Positions 33,696-43,376 of a stretch of 54,872 bases of DNA are shown piece after piece. Numbering within the stretch: the stretch's first letter is position 1; the number at the start of each line of letters is the position of its first letter. The notes under the pieces were generated by a model. It saw nothing but the letters and a program-made list of their open reading frames with translations. It was not told the origin of the DNA and searched no databases. Origin of the DNA: Microvirga arsenatis (GTDB lineage: Bacteria > Pseudomonadota > Alphaproteobacteria > Rhizobiales > Beijerinckiaceae); the NCBI RefSeq assembly GCF_009910705.1, contig NZ_JAAAXJ010000020.1, positions 1-54,872 of the forward strand, written 5' to 3'. The position numbers and the translations under genes are program-made.

Positions 33696-36600
33696 ATGTT
33701 CAACTTCCTCGTCAGCAACAGCCTGAAAAACCGGCTCTTCGTCATCGCGGCGGCGCTCGTCCTCGTCGCCTACGGCTCGTGGATCCTGCCGCGGGTGCCG
33801 GTGGACGTGTTCCCCGACCTCAACCGCCCCACCGTCACCCTGATGACCGAGGCCGAGGGCCTCGCGCCGCAGGAGGTGGAGCAGCTCGTCACCTACCCGC
33901 TGGAGACCGCGATGAACGGCATGCCGGGCGTCACGCGCGTCCGGTCCGTCTCCGGTGTCGGTCTCTCCATCGTCTATGTCGAGTTCGACTGGAGCACCGA
34001 CATCTACCGCTCGCGCCAGCTCGTCGCCGAACGCCTGGCGCTCGTGGGCGAGCAGCTCCCAACCGGTGTCACCCCGCAGATGGGACCGGTGACCTCGATC
34101 ATGGGCGAGATCATGCTGGTCGCCGTGACCAGCGACACGGTCTCGCCGATGGAGGTGCGCGAGATCGCCGACTTCATCATCCGGCCGCAAATCCTGACCA
34201 TAGCGGGCGTCGCCCAGGTCATCCCCATTGGCGGCGAGGTCCGGCAGTACCGCATCGTGCCCAACATTGCGGCCCTGCAGGCGCTCGACGTCACGCACGA
34301 GCAGATCGAGGCCGCGGTCACGCGCTTCGGCACCAACACCGGCGGCGGCTTCGTCGACCAGCACGGGCGCGAGTACCTAATCCGCAACGTGGGTGTCACC
34401 AAGCGCCTGGAGGACCTGCGCAACACGGTCGTGGTGCACAAGCAGGGCCAGCCGGTCTTCCTGCACCAGGTGGCGCAGGTCGACTTCGCCCCGCGCGTAA
34501 AGCGCGGCGACGCCGGCTTCCAGGGCAAGCCCGCCGTGATCGTGTCGATCCAGAAGCAGCCCGGCGCCGACACGGTCGACCTCACGGGCAAGATCGAAGC
34601 GGCGCTGGCCGAGATCCAGAAGACGCTGCCGCAGGGCGTGTCGGCCACGAACCTGCAGTTCCGGCAGGCCACCTTCATCGAGACCTCGGTCGACAACGTG
34701 AAGCGGGTCCTCCTGGAGGCCGCGGCCGTCGTCGCCATCATCTTGATCCTGTTCCTGATGAACGTGCGGGCGACCGTGATCTCGCTCACGGCGATCCCGA
34801 TCTCGATCCTGGTGACGGTGCTCGTCTTCAACGCCTTCGGGCTCACCATCAACACCATGACGCTGGGCGGCCTGGCCATCGCCATCGGCGAGCTCGTCGA
34901 CGACGCGGTGGTCGACGTGGAGAACATCCTGCGTCGGCTCAAGGAGAACCGGGAACTCCCCAACCCGAGGCCCGTTCTGGAGGTGATCGCGGCCGCAAGC
35001 CAGGAAGTCCGCTCGGGCATCGTCTACGCGACGATGATCATCATCCTGGTGTTCATCCCGCTCTTCGCCCTGTCCGGCATCGAGGGGCGCCTCTTCGCGC
35101 CGCTCGGCGTGGCCTACATCGTGTCGATCCTGGCCTCGCTCGTCACTTCGATCACCGTGACGCCGGTGCTGGCCTACTACCTGCTCTCCGGGCGAGTGAA
35201 GGGCCACGAGCACGACAGCTTCGTGGTGCGCCACCTCAAGCGCGGCAATGCGGCCCTGCTGTGCTGGGCCTTCGGGCACCGCAAGATCCTGTTCACAACC
35301 GTTCTGCTCGGCGTCGGCCTGGCGGCCTACGGGGCGACCCTGCTGCCGCGGGCTTTCCTTCCGCCGTTCAACGAAGGAACGCTCACGATCAGCCTTGCCT
35401 ATAATCCCGGCATCGCCCTGGCCGAGAGCCATCGGCTCGGGCTGGTGGCCGAGAACCTGATCAAGGACGTGCCGGAGGTGATTTCGGTCGGCCGCCGCAC
35501 AGGCCGGGCCGAGCTCGACGAGCACGCCGAGGGTGTGCACTCGTCCGAGATCGATGTCGACCTGAAACGGTCGGAGCGCTCTAAGGAGGAGGTGATGGCG
35601 GACATCCGCGCCCGTCTCGCCGTCCTGCCCGCGACGCTCAACGTGGGCCAGCCGATCTCGCACCGTCTCGATCATATGCTCTCGGGCGTGCGCGCCGAGA
35701 TCGCGCTGAAGATCTACGGCTAGGACATCGACACCTTGCGCACGCTGGCGGAAGGCTTGCGCGAGCGGCTGTCGGGCGTCGAGGGGCTCGTCGACCTGCA
35801 GGTCGAGAAGCAGGTGCGCATCCCGCAGCTGCGCATCGACGTCGACTACGAGAAGGCCGCCCTCTACGGCCTCACGCCGGCGACGGTGACCCAAGGCCTG
35901 GAGACGATGTCGAACGGGCGCACGGTCTCGCAGATCGTGGAGGGCAACCGCCGCTTCGACGTGGTGATGCGCCTGTCCGACCAGGACCGCTCCACCACGG
36001 GGCTGGGCGACCTGCTCATCGCCACGCCGACCGGCCACGTGCCGCTGCGCATGATCGCGAGCGTGGTGGAGACGGACGGGCCGAACCAGGTCCTGCGCGA
36101 GAACGGCCAGCGCCGGATCGCGGTGCTGGGCAACACCGACGGCCAGCGCGACATGGCGGCCATCATCGCCGACATCCGCCGCATCACTGGAGAGACGCAG
36201 TGGCCGCAGGGTTATGTCACCCGCCTGGAGGGCACGTTCCAGGCGCAGGAGGAGGCCACGCTCCGGATCGGGGCGCTGTCCCTCCTGTCGCTCGCGATGG
36301 TGTTCGTGGTGCTGTACAGCCGCTACCAGTCGCCGGCGCTGGCGCTGATCATCATGGGCAACATCCCGCTGGCGCTCATCGGCAGCGTGATCGCGCTCAA
36401 CATCGCCGGCCAGCCGCTCTCGGTGGCCTCGATGATCGGCTTCATCACGCTCGCCGGCATCTCGGCCCGCAACGGCATCCTGAAGGTCTCGCACTACATC
36501 AACCTCGCGCTCTACGAGGGCGAGCAGTTCGGCAAGGATCTGGTGATCCGCGGCAGCCTGGAGCGGCTGACCCCGGTGCTGATGACGGCCCTCTCCGCCG

Positions 36601-36821
36601 GGCTCGCCCTCATCCCGCTCCTCATCGGAGCGGACGAGCCCGGGCGCGAGATCCTGCACCCGGTGGCGGTGACGATCTTCGGCGGCCTGATCTCGGCGAC
36701 GCTGATCGACACCTTCCTCACCCCGGTCCTCTTCCTGACCTTCGGCAGGAAGCCGCTGGAGCGCATTCAGGCCAGCCGTGCGGGACAGACAGATGCACTC
36801 ACCCCCGCGGAAGCATTCTGA
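33696..36821 (+). pseudogene. cusA: CusA-like RND heavy-metal efflux pump with in-frame amber codon
   Basis: The 1042-codon frame encodes a full-length heavy-metal RND pump, but codon 676 (35721-35723) is TAG. The two halves continue in the same frame: the first ends [10 protein letters not shown] and the second begins with DIDTLRTLAE. In this family the next residue after IYG is usually Glu or Asp, so a GAG-to-TAG change is the simplest cause. Conserved parts are intact on both sides: [27 protein letters not shown], and the late helices with ISARNGIL and LIGADEPGREIL. If the stop is real, no functional pump is made unless read through. It follows cusB. Confidence 0.85.
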
Positions 36822-36841
36822 TCCCATCAAGGAGAACCACC

Positions 36842-37216
36842 ATGAAGCATCTCGTTCTCACCCTTTCCATCGCAGCCGCCCCCCTAGGGGCAACTGCCCA
36901 CGAGGTCGCCAAGGGCCCGAACGGCGGCCCCGTCGTCGACAGCGCCGGCCACCACGTCGAGTTGGTCGCCATGGGCTCCGAGCTCGTCCTGTTCCTCACC
37001 GAGGCGGACGACAAGCCACTCGCATCCGCGGGCACCAAGAACGCCCGCGCCATCGTGCAGGACGGCGGCAAGACGTCGACCGTCCCGCTCCAGCCGGCCG
37101 AGCCCAACAGGCTCGTCGGCACCCTGGCCCAGCCGCTCGGCTCGGGCGCCCGCGTGGCCGTCTCGGCCACCATGGCCGACGGCCACGCTGTGCAGGCCCG
37201 CTTCGTCAACAACTGA
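36842..37216 (+). CDS. Small periplasmic protein of the copper island
   Basis: 124 residues; AAGGAG precedes the ATG. A signal peptide (HLVLTLSIAAAPLGATA) is followed by HEVAKGPNGGPVVDSAGHHV, the start of a compact beta-rich domain ending AVQARFVNN. GPNGG-type small proteins accompany cus-type and czc-type efflux operons in Methylobacteriaceae; function is not known to me. Two histidines and an early His may bind metal. It starts 20 bases after the cusA stop. Confidence 0.65.
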   Translation: MKHLVLTLSIAAAPLGATAHEVAKGPNGGPVVDSAGHHVELVAMGSELVLFLTEADDKPLASAGTKNARAIVQDGGKTSTVPLQPAEPNRLVGTLAQPLGSGARVAVSATMADGHAVQARFVNN

Positions 37217-37237
37217 CCCCACACAGGAGACACAGCC

Positions 37238-37834
37238 ATGAAGACATCCGTTCTCGCCGCCGCCCTCTTCGTGCTGGCCGGCCCGGCCTCGGCCCAGGCC
37301 CCGGCCGATCACCAGCAGCACCACCCGGGCGACACCTCCGCGCCCCAGACCCAGGCGCAGCCCCCCGCGCAGCCGCAGGGCCAGATGCCCCAAGGACAGA
37401 TGCCTATGGGGCAGATGATGCAGAACATGCCCGAGCAGTGCCGGGCCATGATGCAGAACATGCCGCAGAACTGCATGGGCATGATGCAGCAGATGATGCG
37501 AGGCGGCATGATGGGTGGTGGCATGATGCAGGGCCAGAGCATGCAGGGCGCACCCTCGCAGGCGGCTACCCAGTCCGAGGCGACGAAGGCCTACACGGCA
37601 GCCATGGACAAGATGCATGCTCCCATGATGCAGGCCATCCAGAACCCGGATCCCGACGTGGCGTTCGTGAAGGGCATGATCCCGCACCACCAGAGCGCGA
37701 TCGACATGGCCCGGGTGGTCCAGCAGCACGGCAAGGACGAGCAGACCAAGAAATGGGCTGCCGACGTGATCCGCGAGCAGGAGCGCGAGATCGGCGAGAT
37801 GCGCGCTTGGCTGAAGGCCAAGGGCGCCGAGTGA
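37238..37834 (+). CDS. DUF305 protein, Met-rich periplasmic copper-binding
   Basis: 198 residues. A signal peptide (SVLAAALFVLAGPASAQA) leads to a long low-complexity region rich in Gln, Met and Pro (repeats such as QMPQGQMPMGQMMQNMP, QNCMGMMQQMMRGGMMG). The C-terminal DUF305 domain has MIPHHQSAIDMARVVQQHG and VIREQEREIGEMRAWL. Met- and His-rich DUF305 proteins such as CopM bind copper in the periplasm. It closes the operon; a GGGTCCTGGC stem follows. Confidence 0.85.
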   Translation: MKTSVLAAALFVLAGPASAQAPADHQQHHPGDTSAPQTQAQPPAQPQGQMPQGQMPMGQMMQNMPEQCRAMMQNMPQNCMGMMQQMMRGGMMGGGMMQGQSMQGAPSQAATQSEATKAYTAAMDKMHAPMMQAIQNPDPDVAFVKGMIPHHQSAIDMARVVQQHGKDEQTKKWAADVIREQEREIGEMRAWLKAKGAE

Positions 37835-37877
37835 GCCCGCATCCTGCAACCGAAGACCGTCTCTCTGATCGCTTCAT

Positions 37878-37900
37878 GGGTCCTGGCCCTGCCAGGACCC
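37878..37900 (+). terminator. Hairpin after the cus operon
   Basis: GGGTCCTGGC and GCCAGGACCC form a perfect ten-base stem around CCT. No T-run follows, so it may be a stability hairpin or a Rho-linked end of the operon and not a classical terminator. Confidence 0.4.
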
Positions 37901-38073
37901 ACTCCACAGGGCCAAGGAACCTCCAAAGGGAAAAGCAGCGGCGGCCAGACGGCAAAGGTTGTTGTTCCTGGTCAAGGGAGCCAGCGGGCAGGCTGGCTAT
38001 GGCTTCGAGGACAGGAGCGCGCGACGGCGTCCACCCAACCGAGATCGACCGCGTCTGCAGCGGATCAAGGCGC

Positions 38074-38104
38074 TTGACCTTCCCATCATGGGAAGCCCCA
38101 GGCT
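38074..38104 (+). promoter_or_regulatory. CueR/HmrR-type promoter before copA
   Basis: TTGACC at 38074 overlaps the dyad CTTCCCAT-C-ATGGGAAG (38079-38095), with an expected -10 near 38099 at the extended spacing of MerR-type promoters. This is close to the canonical CueR operator. The copA ATG follows at 38141. Confidence 0.7.
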
Positions 38105-38140
38105 TCCCGCAGCTCATCGAGGCTCACGCGGAGAACCGCC

Positions 38141-40537
38141 ATGACCGACACTCCAGCCACCAAGGGCCATGAGGGCCATAAGCGCCATCATGGCCATGGC
38201 ACCCATGCCGGACACCACCATCACCATGAGCCTGCGGCGGAGGCCGGGAAGGTGAAGGATCCCGTCTGCGGGATGATGGTGGACCCGCACGCGACCCCGC
38301 ACCGGGCCCAGTACGAGGGCAAGCCGTATTACTTCTGCTCCTCCGGCTGCCAGTCGAAGTTCATGGCCGAGCCGGTGAAGTACGTCGAGCCGACAGCGGC
38401 CCGGAAGGCCGAACCCGTGCCGGAGGGCATGATCTACACCTGCCCGATGCACCCGCAGATCCGGCAGGTGGGGCCGGGCTCGTGCCCTATCTGCGGCATG
38501 GCGCTCGACCCTGTCCTTGCGACGGCGGAGACGGGTCCGAGCCACGAACTCTTCGACATGACGCGCCGGTTCTGGATCGGGCTTGTCCTGTCGCTGCCCG
38601 TGGTGGCGCTGGAGATGGGCGGGCACCTGACAGGGCTGGGCCACTACCTCGGCCAGCAGACCTCGAACTGGATCCAGATGCTGCTCGCGACCCCGGTCGT
38701 GCTGTGGGCCGGCTGGCCCTTCTTCGTGCGCGGCTGGCAGTCGCTCGTCAGCCGCAACCTGAACATGTTCACACTGATCGCCATGGGCACCGGCGTGGCA
38801 TGGGTCTACAGCATGATCGCAACCCTTGCGCCTGAAGTGTTCCCGGCAGCGTTCCGCGGGCACGACGGCTCGGTCGCCGTGTATTTCGAGGCCGCGGCGG
38901 TGATCACGGTGCTGGTGCTCCTCGGCCAGGTCCTGGAGCTGCGCGCCCGCGAGACCACCAGCGGGGCGATCCGCGCCCTGCTCGATCTCGCGCCGAAGAC
39001 GGCCCGCAGGATCCTCCCGGACGGCACGGAACAGGAGGTCCAGCTCGACACCGTGCAAGCCGGCGACCGCCTGCGGGTGCGCCCGGGCGAGAAGGTGCCG
39101 GTGGACGGGGCCGTTCTGGAGGGACGCAGCGCGGTCGACGAGTCGATGGTCACCGGCGAGTCAATGCCGGTGACCAAGGAGGTCGGCGCCAAGGTGATCG
39201 GCGGCACCATGAACCAGTCCGGCGGCCTCGTCATCGAGGCCCAGAAGGTCGGGCGCGACACCATGCTGTCGCAGATCGTCCAACTCGTGGCCGAGGCCCA
39301 GCGCAGCCGCGCCCCGATCCAGCGCCTAGCGGACCAGGTCTCCGGCTACTTCGTGCCGGCGGTCATCGGAGTCGCGGTGCTGGCCTTCATCGCCTGGGCG
39401 ATCTGGGGGGCCGAGCCGCGGTTCTCCTACGGCATCGTAGCAGCCGTGGCGGTCCTGATCATCGCCTGCCCCTGCGCCCTCGGGCTGGCGACACCGATGT
39501 CGATCATGGTCGGCGTCGGGCGCGGCGCCGGGGCGGGCGTGCTGATCAAGAACGCCGAGGCGCTGGAGCACATGGAAAAGGTCGACACGCTCGTGGTCGA
39601 CAAGACCGGAACCCTGACCGAGGGCAGGCCCGCCGTGACGGCCATCGTCCCGGCGCCAGGGTTCACGGAGTCCGAGGTGCTGCGCCTCTCCGCCAGCGCC
39701 GAGCGCCCGAGCGAACACCCGCTCGCCTTGGCCATCGTCGAGGCGGCCGAAAGGCAGGGCATCGCGACCGCTCCGGTCTCGGACTTCGACTCGCCCACCG
39801 GCAAGGGTGCGCTCGGCACCGTGGAGGGCCGGCGTATCGTGCTCGGCAGCGCCAAGTTCCTGGCGGAACACGGCATCGACGTCAGCCCGCTTGCCGAGCA
39901 GGCCGAACGGCTGCGCGAGGACGGCGCGACGGCGATCTTCGCCGGCATCGACGGGAAGGTGGCGGGCGCCATCGCCATCGCCGACCCGGTGAAGGCCTCG
40001 ACGCCCGAGGCGCTGGCAGGCCTGAAGGAGGAGGGCATCCGCGTCGTGATGCTCACCGGCGACAACTGGACGACCGCGAAGGCGGTCGCGCGCCGGCTCG
40101 GGATCGACGAGGTCGAGGCGGAGGTGCTGCCGGATCATAAGAGCGCCGTGGTCGAGAAGTTCAAGCGCGAGGGCCGCGTGGTGGCCATGGCGGGCGACGG
40201 CGTCAACGACGCACCGGCGTTGGCGGCCGCGGACGTCGGCATCGCTATGGGCACCGGCACCGACGTGGCGATGGAGAGCGCGGGCGTGACGCTGCTGAGA
40301 GGCGATCTGACTGGCATTGTGCGGGCGCGGCGTCTGTCGCGGGCGACCATGCGCAACATCCGCCAGAACATGTTCTTCGCCTTCATCTACAACGCGCTCG
40401 GCGTGCCGGTCGCGGCGGGCGTGCTGTACCCGTTATTCGGCATCCTGCTCTCGCCGATCATCGCGGCGGCGGCGATGGCGCTGTCGTCGGTAAGCGTGAT
40501 CGGCAACGCCATCCGCCTGCGCACGGTGCGGCTGTGA
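38141..40537 (+). CDS. copA: CopA-type Cu+-translocating P1B ATPase with YHS and metal-binding N-terminal domains
   Basis: 798 residues. The N-terminus is His-rich ([20 protein letters not shown]), followed by a YHS domain ([23 protein letters not shown]) and a heavy-metal-binding domain ([21 protein letters not shown]). The core has TGES near residue 338, the membrane CPC motif ([15 protein letters not shown]) near 443, DKTGTLTEG near 486, and [16 protein letters not shown]. There is no HMA domain; the YHS/HMBD arrangement is seen in bacterial copper pumps of the CopA/SilP type. It exports Cu+ or Ag+ to the periplasm. A CueR-type promoter lies directly upstream. Confidence 0.9.
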   Translation: MTDTPATKGHEGHKRHHGHGTHAGHHHHHEPAAEAGKVKDPVCGMMVDPHATPHRAQYEGKPYYFCSSGCQSKFMAEPVKYVEPTAARKAEPVPEGMIYTCPMHPQIRQVGPGSCPICGMALDPVLATAETGPSHELFDMTRRFWIGLVLSLPVVALEMGGHLTGLGHYLGQQTSNWIQMLLATPVVLWAGWPFFVRGWQSLVSRNLNMFTLIAMGTGVAWVYSMIATLAPEVFPAAFRGHDGSVAVYFEAAAVITVLVLLGQVLELRARETTSGAIRALLDLAPKTARRILPDGTEQEVQLDTVQAGDRLRVRPGEKVPVDGAVLEGRSAVDESMVTGESMPVTKEVGAKVIGGTMNQSGGLVIEAQKVGRDTMLSQIVQLVAEAQRSRAPIQRLADQVSGYFVPAVIGVAVLAFIAWAIWGAEPRFSYGIVAAVAVLIIACPCALGLATPMSIMVGVGRGAGAGVLIKNAEALEHMEKVDTLVVDKTGTLTEGRPAVTAIVPAPGFTESEVLRLSASAERPSEHPLALAIVEAAERQGIATAPVSDFDSPTGKGALGTVEGRRIVLGSAKFLAEHGIDVSPLAEQAERLREDGATAIFAGIDGKVAGAIAIADPVKASTPEALAGLKEEGIRVVMLTGDNWTTAKAVARRLGIDEVEAEVLPDHKSAVVEKFKREGRVVAMAGDGVNDAPALAAADVGIAMGTGTDVAMESAGVTLLRGDLTGIVRARRLSRATMRNIRQNMFFAFIYNALGVPVAAGVLYPLFGILLSPIIAAAAMALSSVSVIGNAIRLRTVRL

Positions 40538-40616
40538 GCATGCTCGGGTGCCGTCGGGGCCTTTGGCGCGAGATCAATGCCGCGCCGGGAGAAGACGTGA
40601 CAGAGGAGACACAGAC

Positions 40617-40850
40617 ATGGACGTGCATGCACCTGGCCGGCAGCGGGCCGAAGCGTCCAGGTTGACGGGCTTGATCCCGTCCCCATTTGCCTGGATCCTG
40701 ACGCTGGGCGCGGGCCTTCTCGGGCTGTACCTCATCGCGACCCACACGGGACACGTCTTGGAGGCCCTGCCCTACCTGCTGCTCGCCTGCCCGATGATGC
40801 ACCTGGTCATGCACCGGGGCCAAGGCTGGCATGGCGGGCATCGCCATTGA
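40617..40850 (+). CDS. DUF2933 family small membrane protein
   Basis: 77 residues. GGAGACA precedes the ATG. Two hydrophobic segments (FAWILTLGAGLLGLYLIA and HVLEALPYLLLACPMMH) are followed by a His-rich end (HRGQGWHGGHRH). DUF2933 proteins often accompany copper or heavy-metal P-type ATPases. The stop overlaps the next gene's start as TGATG. A role in copper handling at the inner membrane is inferred. Confidence 0.7.
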   Translation: MDVHAPGRQRAEASRLTGLIPSPFAWILTLGAGLLGLYLIATHTGHVLEALPYLLLACPMMHLVMHRGQGWHGGHRH

Positions 40851-41124
40851 TGGTCGCTCGCCGGATCCGCTTGGCCGAGCTGACCTCGGGGGGTGGCGCG
40901 GTCGTTCTTAGCATCGGCCTGGGCGTGCTCATGGCTGACCATCTCGATGGCCTAGGCCCCACAATCCTCGCTGCCGGCATCGCGGGGCATGCCTGGGGCA
41001 TGGTCGACAGGCACCGCCAGGATCGCCTTCAGGGCACCATCGGTCGTAGTGGGCGACCGCCCTATACTGGGCCTGCTGGATTGGACTGGCCGGGATGCTT
41101 GCGTGGATCGCGGTCCGGCCATGA
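40850..41124 (+). pseudogene. Small membrane protein gene with a frameshift
   Basis: The ATG overlaps the DUF2933 stop (TGATG). The first frame has a hydrophobic helix (GGAVVLSIGLGVLMADHLDG, IAGHAWGMVDRHR) and then loses sense after about 41045. In the other frame a second helix ATALYWACWIGLAGMLAWIA appears and ends in TGA at 41122-41124. Together they make a normal two-helix small protein of about 90 residues, so a one-base change near 41045-41055 is inferred. If the shift is not corrected the frame runs on to 41239 as nonsense. Confidence 0.55.
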
Positions 41125-41205
41125 ACGCCTGTCCCAGGATGTGTCGCAAACGTTTTGTTTCAGAGTTTCAGCTATAGCCTCTTCGGCTTTAGGGAAAAGG
41201 GCGGC

Positions 41206-41388
41206 ATGTTCAAGGGTAGGCATTTTGATCGGTTCGTGATTCTGCTCTGTATCCGGTGGTATCTGGCCTGCAATCTCAGCCTCCGTAACCTACAGTCGAT
41301 GATGGCGGAACGGGGTATCTCAGTCGGTCACGCAACAGTGCATCGCTGGGTTGTTCGTTACTCACCGGAGTTTCTGGAGCGCTTCGCT
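41206..41388 (+). pseudogene. N-terminal fragment of an IS6-family transposase
   Basis: From an ATG at 41206 the frame reads FKGRHFDRFVILLCIRWYLA, NLSLRNLQSMMAERGISVG and HATVHRWVVRYSPEFLERF, the N-terminus of IS6-family transposases. It stops abruptly at about 41388, where the sequence becomes relic adhesin sequence on the other strand. The DDE catalytic domain is absent. The upstream GTCGCAAACGTTTTG near 41142 may be part of the left terminal repeat. Confidence 0.75.
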
Positions 41389-41680
41389 GACCGTGAATGC
41401 CTGCTCCAGGCTCAAGCTGCCGCTGTCGGTGACCCGCACTCGCACCTGGTGGCTGGCACCCTGCTCGACTTTGAGCAGGGTGCCAGCCACCACGAGCGTG
41501 TTACCATCAATCAGAAACTCGCTTCCAACAAGCGCACCGTTGGCATCATAGCGTGGGCCCACGCCATAGTCAGCGCCGTCTCTTCAACAGGACGCCCAAG
41601 TCACGACAAAGCCGCCGTCTGCGAGCGTCGTAATGGCTGGGCTTGTCTGTGCATCATACAGATGGCGCAGAGCGGCTTCC
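41386..41680 (-). pseudogene. Fragment of a repeat-containing cadherin/RTX-like surface protein
   Basis: The minus strand reads SPAITTLADGGFVVTWAS, an in-frame stop, DGADYGVGPRYDANGALVG, SEFLIDGNTLVVAGTLLKVE and HQVRVRVTDSGSLSLEQAFT. These match the repeats of large calcium-binding adhesins (the DGGFVVTW and YDANG units, then a cadherin-like unit). It is broken by the IS6 remnant at its 3' side, and no start is seen. The parent would be a very large secreted protein. Confidence 0.55.
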
Positions 41681-41764
41681 AAACTCCTGATGATTTGGAG
41701 CACATTGGCGCATCAGCGGCACGGCACAACCTGCGTTTCACAGGCCCGCCCCTTGGGGCAGAGT

Positions 41765-42286
41765 AACGGAAGCCTGATCAGAGTTCGGATCCGAATTAGC
41801 CCAACGACCTATAGAGGACATCCTGCTCTGCAGCAGGCTCAAGTGCCTAAGCGTCGTGGCTGGCTTGAGGGATCGATAATCACGAGAGTTCCGGTGATCG
41901 GATCGAGAATCGTCATGAGCAGCCCTCCTCCTACTCGCGCACGACCGTGGTCGCGCCGAAATTTAGATGGGAGCCACCAGCGGTTGGGCTGACGGACAGC
42001 GCCAGCAGCCCATAGTCCCAAAGAAGATCGAGACGGTTCATCCGCGCTCTAAGAGCTTTGCAGGAGGAGCCGATTGGCAGGGTCACCAACTAGGCCATCG
42101 TAGCGCTTAAAGGGTTAACACAAGCTTGATGCGTTCATCTCCTTCCAGATGTCCTATCGTGCCGCTAACGCTCCTGTGCGCTGGGTGCATACCACCCTAC
42201 CACTAGCAAGGGTTGTGATCTTAACTCTGTCCGGTACTGTGTGAGGTGTCGGTCCCCCCGACAGTTGGACAAGTTCCATGTCACTC
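41765..42286. other. Interval without recognisable gene
   Basis: No supported gene. A short minus-strand reading frame ends with ILDPITGTLVIIDPSSQPRR, which may be another scrap of the adhesin relic. A possible promoter for a small RNA (TTGATG near 42127) lies upstream of the terminator at 42287. Confidence 0.3.
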
Positions 42287-42315
42287 AGGCTGCTCCTCCA
42301 GCAGCCTTTCTTTTT
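42287..42315 (+). terminator. Intrinsic terminator
   Basis: AGGCTGCT and AGCAGCCT pair around CCTCC, followed by TTCTTTTT. It is a strong Rho-independent terminator on the plus strand, without a protein gene directly upstream. A small RNA of about 150 bases ending here is possible. Confidence 0.6.
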
Positions 42316-42574
42316 GGGCCGCATCCCAGTGCAGGCAGGGAACGGACAGCATCCCCGTCTTCGGCCACGTCAAGTGCTTAGCTGCGACAGCCGGGTTCTT
42401 TAGCAGTCCATGGAGTAAACCACTCTACCTCTGCGGATTATGGAAGCAGGGCATCAGAGGATCAGCCTGCTCCTGGGCAGAGGGCATCAAGAAGCTCTGA
42501 ACTTCCGTTCCCTCGTTTTCACGTCATCGATGGCTCCACAAAGCCAAGCACTGCCTTCAGCGGAGAGCGGCAGG

Positions 42575-42623
42575 CGCAAAACGCCCCAGCCGGAGGAGGT
42601 TCGTGGGCCTCCGGCCGGGGCGT
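42575..42623 (-). terminator. Intrinsic terminator on the minus strand
   Basis: ACGCCCC-A-GCCGGAGG pairs with CCTCCGGC-C-GGGGCGT around a loop of about 11 bases; in the minus-strand direction it is followed by TTTTGCGC. It would end a transcript coming from about 42900 downwards. No clear gene lies there. Confidence 0.5.
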
Positions 42624-43037
42624 CCATGGCGGAAGGGGGACCTACTCTGCCACCCCGTCGAGGGTAGACCATGCAAGGAGGTTCACAATGGCGCATCCGA
42701 GGTGAGCGACAGATTGCCTCTACCCATTTGGGTAGGGTTCAGCGCTGGCGGATACAAGCGAAAGGCAACGCCGCGGCCGAGGGTGGCTTCGAAAGCCCCC
42801 TGCAAGGGCGCCTTCCAAGGGCGTAAGGGTGAGGAACTGTCGGGCTGATATGTAACGCGCCCGTATCTGCAACTGCTACACACCTACGATAAACAATCCC
42901 TGGCTGAATTGTACCCGCACAGGTCAAGCTTCTGACCTCCGTAGTTTACCGGAGAGGACAGAAGTGGACCCGGTGTGTATAAGTCGGAAAAACTAGCCCA
43001 GGCCGTCTGGCCTACCCGATCAATGGGCTGGACCTGA
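42624..43037. other. Interval without recognisable gene
   Basis: Several short frames on both strands lack protein character. The sequence has compact inverted segments (CTACCCATTTGGGTAG at 42719-42734; CGCCTTCCAAGGGCG). It lies between oppositely oriented terminators, so non-coding transcripts are more likely than proteins. Confidence 0.35.
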
Positions 43038-43072
43038 AAGCGCCCTGGCCCCCAAGGGCGCTTCTCTTTTTT
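43038..43072 (+). terminator. Intrinsic terminator
   Basis: AAGCGCCCT and AGGGCGCTT form a perfect nine-base stem around GGCCCCCA, followed by CTCTTTTTT. It is a strong plus-strand terminator without an obvious protein gene upstream. Confidence 0.65.
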
Positions 43073-43376
43073 GGGCGTGTTGGTCAAGCGCAGGATATCG
43101 CCCCGGATCACAAGCTCCAGGCTCTGACAATGAACGCACAGGGGTATCAGCCATCCAGAGGCTGCCGCCGGACGTTCATGAGCTCCCGCCAGGGGTCTGG
43201 CTTCTCTTCGAAGTCGGCACCAGGCCGCTTCATGATCGGGTTGGACGGAGAGGCCTCTCAATCTTTCTTGCGAACTGACCAGAGGACTGGCGTTCAGCGC
43301 CCATTCGAGATGGCCTACCCACCCGTCCCTGCACGGGACCTCAATCCGCTGGGCAGCGCGGAACTCGTATCTAGGT

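Noticed and set aside
34377..36830. Long minus-strand open frame of 817 codons opposite cusA
   Set aside because: It is antisense to a clearly recognised RND pump; its composition (Arg/His/Asp-rich) is what GC-rich antisense frames give.
42246..42500. Plus-strand 84-residue frame
   Set aside because: It reads through the intrinsic terminator at 42287 and shows no protein-like pattern.
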